Assembly: GCA_009733715.1 (NCBI GenBank)
Contig: WMKJ01000064.1
Span: forward strand, 1 to 64,000
Origin: Herpomyces periplanetae
Taxonomy: Eukaryota; Ascomycota; Laboulbeniomycetes; Herpomycetales; Herpomycetaceae
Length of the DNA: 64,000 nucleotides
Direction: 5' to 3'
Shown: piece by piece, positions 58,539-64,000 of the stretch
Layout of the letters: each line of letters opens with the position of its first letter
Position numbering within the stretch: the stretch's first letter is position 1
Program-made: the position numbers and the translations under genes
Notes under the pieces: model-generated
The model's database searches: none
The model's input: only the letters and a program-made list of their open reading frames with translations
What the model was told of the DNA's origin: nothing

Positions 58539-59154
58539 GAAGTATTTTGGTGTACGGAGGGTAATTTGGCGGGGTTTTGGTCCTGCAGGGTATCCGGTAA
58601 TTATTATGGTGAATAAATTAATGTCTGATTATACTTTAACTTGACGTTAACGTATAGATTAAACTTTACCTGACCGATTCAGTGGCCACGGGTGGGACTC
58701 ACAGTATGGACAGGGTAAGATTGTCACGGACTGAGTAAGGGGGGCCTTTTGATAAGCGGAAAAACGCCAACTTATTCTGTTTAATCTCATCATCTAATTA
58801 ATTGACGTGAGATTTACTATTCTAGCTACGGTTAACTTAATTTAGTAGGTCGGAGTAAAAGGGTAAATTCAGCCCTTAATCTGGATGATTGCGCACAAGT
58901 TAGTGTACATCGGTGCATACCGGAGATGACACGCTGACGTCAAACGTTCAAGTGTGCGTTGCAGTGGGTATAGGTGAAGTTCATTGGGAAGTGTAAAATT
59001 AATATACGCTAGATACGAAGGTAGGGACACCGGTGAAAAATGTGTAGGATGTCCATGACACTTAGTGTAAAATGATTTGGTCACACGAAATTTTCCAAAA
59101 CTGGAGTTCTTCGTTCCCACCCATACATATTCGTATGTAACACGTACCTCCCAT
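58539..59154. other. Spacer between DENN-like gene and tRNA-Leu
   Basis: 616 nt with no coding or RNA feature that I can support. Confidence 0.45.
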
Positions 59155-59295
59155 GGTGGGATGGCCGAGCGGTCCAAGGCGTTCGACTCAAGTCGGGGTA
59201 AGCGGTGCCTGAGGCTCCGCGTGCCGGGCTTGCCTGTTAGAGCGGGCAGCATTCGAATCCCGAGAGGGGCGTGGGTTCGAATCCCACTTCCACCA
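59155..59295 (+). tRNA. tRNA-Leu (anticodon CAA) with 59-nt intron
   Basis: Acceptor GGTGGGA (59155-59161) pairs with TTCCACC and the discriminator base is A, as in tRNA-Leu. D arm TGGCCGAGCGGTCCAAGGCG is standard for class II tRNAs. The anticodon stem TTCGA (59182-59186) pairs with TCGAA (59253-59257). The loop is CTCAAG plus T, giving anticodon CAA at 59189-59191, which reads UUG. An intron at 59193-59251 sits at the canonical 37/38 position and contains TTG, able to pair with the anticodon. The long variable arm (CCCGAGAGGGG) and T arm GTGGGTTCGAATCCCAC are intact. Confidence 0.92.
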
Positions 59296-59467
59296 GCACC
59301 GGTTTATTTTACTGTTTTTGATATTCGCTTTTGATGTTCTGCACAACCTCCACGGCCGCACACCAATGCACAATGTGCTACAAATACTCTTGGAACGGCG
59401 CTTTTTTAAATGTTCATTTAATTTTACTTAAACCGATAACAATTACAATACATTCATGAGGAAAAGT

Positions 59468-62400
59468 TTAACGAAGCATTGGGTCAAGGTTTTCCCCGGA
59501 AACGGATTCGATAAGCTTAATCCAATTGAGTGTGGATTCTTCGACCAGGGGGTCCATATCTTCCTGTAATTCGCTAATTATAGGAAGTAATTCGGGAAGT
59601 AAGACAAGCCATTGCTCGGCAAGTTGAGTGGTTAATTTTACTTGGCAGGCGATTGCTGTCATACGAAGTTGAGATGAAGGGTTTCGAAGCAGAGAGATGA
59701 TAGGAGAGTTCAACCGTTTGAGTTGGTCGGGAGAAGGCGTAGCGGAAGCAAACTGCACAATAGTATCGATTAAAGAATCCAGGAAAGGTTGACTGGTGGG
59801 TAAAGCAAGAAGGCTGAGTAGTGGGTGAAGACATTGATCAAAGTGAGCAGAATCTTGCCAGAAATTTGACTTATCGTACTGAAAGCTAGCTCGTAAAGTG
59901 GATAGTACAGCAGTGACGAGCGGAATATTCGGTGGTTGGATGGAAAGTAAAGGAGTGATTAAATCGAGATAGTAGAGTGAATAACTAGTGAGAAGGGATT
60001 TAAACTTCGTAAACACAGCAGTTGTCGCATTGAAAAGGGTAATTGACCGTTGCACACACACAGATTGACGAGCCGACAAGGGAAGAACGGAGGTGGCTGA
60101 TGTCCATTTGACAAAACGAGCAAAGAATGGACGAAATAATTTATCGTTTAACTTAACGGCCAAAGCGAGAAAAGTATCAAGGAGACTGGATTCACATGTT
60201 TCAAGCGTGGTAGGATCCAAATTTGAAGAGGACAAAGCTGAGCGAAAATCAAAGAGTTCAAGTAGCAGATCAAAGATTTGAGGTGCAATTTGACAGATGG
60301 TGGGGCTAGGATGAGCGTTTATAGTCGAGTGCAATAGGTTAGTTAAAGCGAGAAATGGAACGGGGGGATTTTGTAGAAATTGTGTGAAGTTTCTGTGCAG
60401 TGCAAGTATTACAGTCTGTGGATCAAGATTGGTGGTAAAAGCTTGTGAAAGTTTTTCGCGATGTTTGAAGGAAGTTTGATGGGAAAATTGAACGTAAGAT
60501 TGATGGTAAAAGTGTAAAATAGTATTAAGATAGTCAGGTGTAAGAAGGTTAGGAAGATTGAGAATAATTGAGGTATAGAAAGAGAATAGGGAAGAGTAAA
60601 GGGAGGGGATTGGATGATCTGATTGTCCGACAATTTGGCAAGATTTTTCGAATGCAGTGGGTAGAAAGGGAAGAAATTTCTGGCTGAGCAAACGAGAAAA
60701 GATTGAAAGGAACTTGAGGGTTTGATGAGGAATAGATGAATTAGGATACCGAATGAGAAGTTTGCATGTTTTGAGAAGAGTGTCGGTGTTTGATTGAGCA
60801 TGATGTGAAGCGATATAAATAGTAAGAGAGATGATTGAATTGGCCGATGATTGAGGATAAAGGTCAAAAGATTTGTGAGAGATAACTTGAGAGAGAAATT
60901 TGATTAAGGATGATGAAGAAAAAGATAGAGAAGAAGAGGTGGAATGAAATTGGAGGAATTGGAGAAAGTGATCAAAGAGGATTGAAACCTGGGAATCACA
61001 ACTAGACTCTGATTGGGCATTCCAAGAAGATATTAGGGACTTGTGGACAAAATTAATGAGATCAAGACAGGTTGATGGAGATGGAAGGGAGAATAAGCCA
61101 GTGAGAAGATCAAGGGAAGCTGAAGATGATTGGCAAAGGTAGCATAAGTGAAGAGAATCACCAAGTAATCCAGATAAGGCCTGAAGATGACAAGGAGGGG
61201 AAGGAGGCGGATAGAGGTGACGACGAACAAGGGAGCGAACAGATTTCTGTCGGAGGAATTTAGCAAGAAATGAAAGAAGTTTCGAAACCAGGGATGTAGG
61301 AATGATAGTAGACAGAGTCTGGGTTGAAGATGAGGGAAGTGAGATAAGTGAAGAATCTTGCCCGATGATAATGGGAAGTAAAGGGGACTGTAGAGTGAGA
61401 TGAGAAAGGGAGATAGAAAGATATTTAGACAAAACGACGAATTGAGCGTTTGGATCAAGAGATGAAAAAAGATCGATAAGAAGAGCCAAGGCATTGTGAT
61501 CATTGGGGAGTTTATCGGCAAAGATTAGCATTAATATGTGAAAAGAATGATCAACGGGAAGAATTGAAAAGAGTTTAGCGTAGATAGAAGTACGGTGAGA
61601 TGAAGAAATTCGGGGAAAAGCTGCGACAAGGTGGTTGATCAGAAACGATGAGTTTGCCATGAATTGAAGATGGGGAGCAGAAGTGTTGGGAGATGATTTA
61701 ACGGCATAAAGTAAGTTGGTCAAAATCTTGTCGACGGACTGAAGCGAAAATTCATCAAGTTTTTGGATTAAATGGACGTTGATCAAAGGAACCGTGGAGA
61801 AAGCCGAATGGAGGGCAAATTCAGGGTCAGCTTGAGCAAGTAACGAGATAATCGTGCAGGATTTAGTGAAGAGTTGGGAATTAGTGGTCGATGTAACGTA
61901 TTCAAGAAGAACATCCAGGCGAAGATGGTCTCGATTTCTCACGACAAACGAAGAATTCTGATTGCAACAAAATTCGAGAATCTCAGCAAGACAGTTCATA
62001 GCGATGAGTTCAAGGTAAATCGGACTGCTTCCAAGATAAGAAGCTGACCGAAGCAACTGTCGGAGAACGTAAAAGATTCCGTCAATAAGATCAGGATTGT
62101 TTAATGGATGAATTGAGTCAAGCAGATGCAGAGCAACCGTATAGATATCGAGTTGACACAGCGAGTCTGAAATCGATGAATTCACATTTTCTGCATTGCC
62201 CAATTCCTCATTAGCGCATTGTCTTATGTCGTGAGTTTTTCTGGCACGCTTTGTTAGACGAGGAACGTCTCCAATTCTACGATTCCGTGTTGGAAATTCA
62301 AATTCAGGTAAACTCATCAAAAGATCCACAACCAGTTTGTCCGAAAGTTTAATCGTCTCAATGGTTTCCCTAATAAATGGAAACCTTTGGATTTCACCGG

Positions 62401-64000
62401 GTGAACTGAACGGTTGCACAAGAGCTTTCACAATTACTTTGCCAAAATGATCTTGAAGTGATGTCGTCAAGTTGGGCCAAATCCTACAAAGTAGCTTCAA
62501 GTTTTCATCAATCACGACTTCAGGTAGTTTGTGTCGAGTTTCAATTATTTCATGCATCAAGGTCATACATTCGGAATCTCGTGGTGAGAAAGTCTCCAGA
62601 TAACTCCGAATCAATTCGTGATCTTGGTTGTAAGAAGAGTCCTGTACAGTACGCTTGAATGATGTGAAAACTAGATTAAGGATACTACCTCTTGACGCTC
62701 GTAAATTACCTCGTAGCAAAGCTAAGAGTCGTATCCGAAAATCACGATGTTCCACCTGTACAGCATGACTCGCAATGTATGAAAACAGTAAATTTGAAGG
62801 ATGAGGCCTGGCTTTTTTCTTCAACGCTGTTACAGAGTAAGCATTAAACTGTTCATTTAAACTCTTTTCCAGATACTCCGGATCCATTCCACACTCGTCA
62901 ATCCTCGGGATAATAATCATTTGCAACCACGCCGCCAACTCATTCTTGTTCAATAATAAATGTATCGCGTCACTTGAATTGGTCCTATAAACTTGATTAA
63001 ACCAAACTGATACCTCATCACCACCCCCATTGCTTTGACAAACTTCTCGTTCATCATCTATCCACTCAGATAGTTTTCTGAAGAATCGAATTGCTGCTTC
63101 TCTAACTGCTTTGTTCTTATTGTTTAATGCCAATAACATGTATACTGTACTCAAGTTCGCATATTTCAAGGTTTCACGCTCCAAAACAAATTCCGTAATC
63201 AAGTTAATGGCAGCAATATTTCCTCTTACGTCCTCCTGTGCGTAGATTGCGCATCGCAATAAAAACGTTAGATAACAAACATCGTCCAATTTCCCATTAC
63301 TGCTAAAAATTCCATCTGAAGAATTCAACGTTCCACGGAAGTACTCTATACCTCTGGTTCCTAACCGATCAAATAGCAATTTGCGTAATTGCTCAAAAAA
63401 TACTTCGTATTGACCATTAAGAAAACTAATTTTGTCAATGCTCCCTGGTCTTTCTAGTTCACAAATTTGCTTCTCAAAATTCTCTTCAGCCTCTATATTG
63501 TCCACGCTAGATGTTTCCACTTGGGATATTGATTCACAATTTTCGAGCAAATTCATCACCTCCTTCAATCCTAGACTTGTAGAAAGTCGGAAAATTAGAT
63601 CACAAATCCAATTGTGAGACGCCATAAGTTTCTGTAGCATCTCAACTATTCTAGAGATATTCTTCACATCGTTGTTTTCCACTAATTTCTTCAATAATCG
63701 ATTGATTAATTCTTCGATCTGATCTTTACTAAGAATATCTTCTTCTAGCGTAACGTCTTGCAGCAGCTTAATAAATTTCTCTTCCCCTGAAAAACCTTGC
63801 TCAACTATCGTTATGCAAATTGTGTAAACTAACTCATCAATTGGTGCCAACATTTTGGCTTTCCGAAGAGAATCAATGGGATTTTCGAGTCGGGAAAAGT
63901 ACCCTAAAACCTTTGCCGATAATAGCTCGTCATTATCATCTCGACATCTCCGAACCAACATTGCCATACTGGTTAAAACATGAGGCTCCAGTTCCACTTG
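59468..64000 (-). CDS. UTP10: UTP10/HEATR1, U3 snoRNP t-UTP subunit, N-terminus outside window
   Basis: Uninterrupted minus-strand frame of about 1510 codons that remains open at the right edge, so the start lies beyond. The protein is all-helical and Leu-rich with HEAT-like repeats. The C-terminus (MTAIACQVKLTTQLAEQWL, then LLPELLPIISELQEDMDPLV, VSGENLDPMLR) matches the end of the UTP10/BP28 family. A mid-part has LLFSYIASHAVQVEH and a basic stretch RLTKRARKTHD. UTP10 belongs to the t-UTP subcomplex that links rRNA transcription to small-subunit processing in the nucleolus. Family members are about 1700-2100 residues, so several hundred residues are missing. Codons in the C-terminal half are strongly pyrimidine-rich (Ser, Leu, Pro). 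Confidence 0.85.
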   Translation of the reverse strand, partial: QVELEPHVLTSMAMLVRRCRDDNDELLSAKVLGYFSRLENPIDSLRKAKMLAPIDELVYTICITIVEQGFSGEEKFIKLLQDVTLEEDILSKDQIEELINRLLKKLVENNDVKNISRIVEMLQKLMASHNWICDLIFRLSTSLGLKEVMNLLENCESISQVETSSVDNIEAEENFEKQICELERPGSIDKISFLNGQYEVFFEQLRKLLFDRLGTRGIEYFRGTLNSSDGIFSSNGKLDDVCYLTFLLRCAIYAQEDVRGNIAAINLITEFVLERETLKYANLSTVYMLLALNNKNKAVREAAIRFFRKLSEWIDDEREVCQSNGGGDEVSVWFNQVYRTNSSDAIHLLLNKNELAAWLQMIIIPRIDECGMDPEYLEKSLNEQFNAYSVTALKKKARPHPSNLLFSYIASHAVQVEHRDFRIRLLALLRGNLRASRGSILNLVFTSFKRTVQDSSYNQDHELIRSYLETFSPRDSECMTLMHEIIETRHKLPEVVIDENLKLLCRIWPNLTTSLQDHFGKVIVKALVQPFSSPGEIQRFPFIRETIETIKLSDKLVVDLLMSLPEFEFPTRNRRIGDVPRLTKRARKTHDIRQCANEELGNAENVNSSISDSLCQLDIYTVALHLLDSIHPLNNPDLIDGIFYVLRQLLRSASYLGSSPIYLELIAMNCLAEILEFCCNQNSSFVVRNRDHLRLDVLLEYVTSTTNSQLFTKSCTIISLLAQADPEFALHSAFSTVPLINVHLIQKLDEFSLQSVDKILTNLLYAVKSSPNTSAPHLQFMANSSFLINHLVAAFPRISSSHRTSIYAKLFSILPVDHSFHILMLIFADKLPNDHNALALLIDLFSSLDPNAQFVVLSKYLSISLSHLTLQSPLLPIIIGQDSSLISLPSSSTQTLSTIIPTSLVSKLLSFLAKFLRQKSVRSLVRRHLYPPPSPPCHLQALSGLLGDSLHLCYLCQSSSASLDLLTGLFSLPSPSTCLDLINFVHKSLISSWNAQSESSCDSQVSILFDHFLQFLQFHSTSSSLSFSSSSLIKFLSQVISHKSFDLYPQSSANSIISLTIYIASHHAQSNTDTLLKTCKLLIRYPNSSIPHQTLKFLSIFSRLLSQKFLPFLPTAFEKSCQIVGQSDHPIPSLYSSLFSFYTSIILNLPNLLTPDYLNTILHFYHQSYVQFSHQTSFKHREKLSQAFTTNLDPQTVILALHRNFTQFLQNPPVPFLALTNLLHSTINAHPSPTICQIAPQIFDLLLELFDFRSALSSSNLDPTTLETCESSLLDTFLALAVKLNDKLFRPFFARFVKWTSATSVLPLSARQSVCVQRSITLFNATTAVFTKFKSLLTSYSLYYLDLITPLLSIQPPNIPLVTAVLSTLRASFQYDKSNFWQDSAHFDQCLHPLLSLLALPTSQPFLDSLIDTIVQFASATPSPDQLKRLNSPIISLLRNPSSQLRMTAIACQVKLTTQLAEQWLVLLPELLPIISELQEDMDPLVEESTLNWIKLIESVSGENLDPMLR

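Noticed and set aside
59077-59373. Short open frames on both strands over the tRNA
   Set aside because: They are made by the tRNA-Leu sequence itself, including its paired arms.
1-64000. Search for transposons, integrated virus copies, CRISPR arrays, rRNA and bacterial-type operons
   Set aside because: No reverse transcriptase, integrase, transposase, capsid-like frame, long terminal repeat, direct-repeat array or rRNA segment was seen.

Overview
This is a stretch of nuclear DNA from a fungus. The evidence is the gene set: an Ecm33/Sps2-type GPI wall protein, a FlbA/Sst2-type RGS protein, the RAM-pathway scaffold Sog2, an Inn1/Fic1-like C2 protein, a mitochondrial NAD isocitrate dehydrogenase subunit and UTP10. 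Introns are short (about 50 to 250 nt) with GTAAGT, GTACGT, GTATGT, GTGCGT or GTTAGT donors. The lineage below Fungi is not clear to me. Genes lie about 3.5 kb apart, looser than in budding yeasts. I see no transposon, integrated virus, CRISPR array or bacterial operon.

Layout, left to right. An FHA-forkhead transcription factor runs in from the left edge (to 3451, +). Then come SNF7 of ESCRT-III (-), a MAPEG membrane protein (+), a C2H2 zinc-finger protein (+), an unrecognised 562-residue protein (-), the COPII GTPase SAR1 in twelve exons (-), a C2-domain protein (+), a bHLH factor (-) and an Ecm33-like wall protein (-). A 3.25 kb divergent spacer separates that gene from the RGS gene (+). 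It has mirrored purine/pyrimidine skew. A 3.9 kb thinly populated gap follows, then SOG2 (+), a RING-H2 ubiquitin ligase (-), cullin-1 (+), exocyst SEC5 (-), IDH2 (+), AVL9 (-), ARL3/ARFRP1 (+), a second DENN-like gene (-), an intron-containing tRNA-Leu(CAA) (+) and UTP10 (-, cut by the right edge).

Most exon structures were rebuilt by joining frames at visible splice sites. For the multi-exon genes the total length comes out divisible by three and the joined protein matches the family. Much of the window concerns membrane traffic and cell shape (SAR1, SEC5, SNF7, AVL9, ARL3, the DENN-like gene, SOG2, the C2 protein, the wall protein). Ubiquitin ligation is represented by CUL1 and the RING ligase. 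Eukaryotic gene neighbourhoods of this kind do not by themselves show shared regulation.

I found no wholly new system. The most interesting points are a 2-nt and a 12-nt microexon in SAR1, an ARL3-like GTPase that has lost its DxxG (G3) box, a compact AVL9-ARL3-DENN trafficking trio, and two coding-like but unassignable stretches in the 29-31 kb gap.
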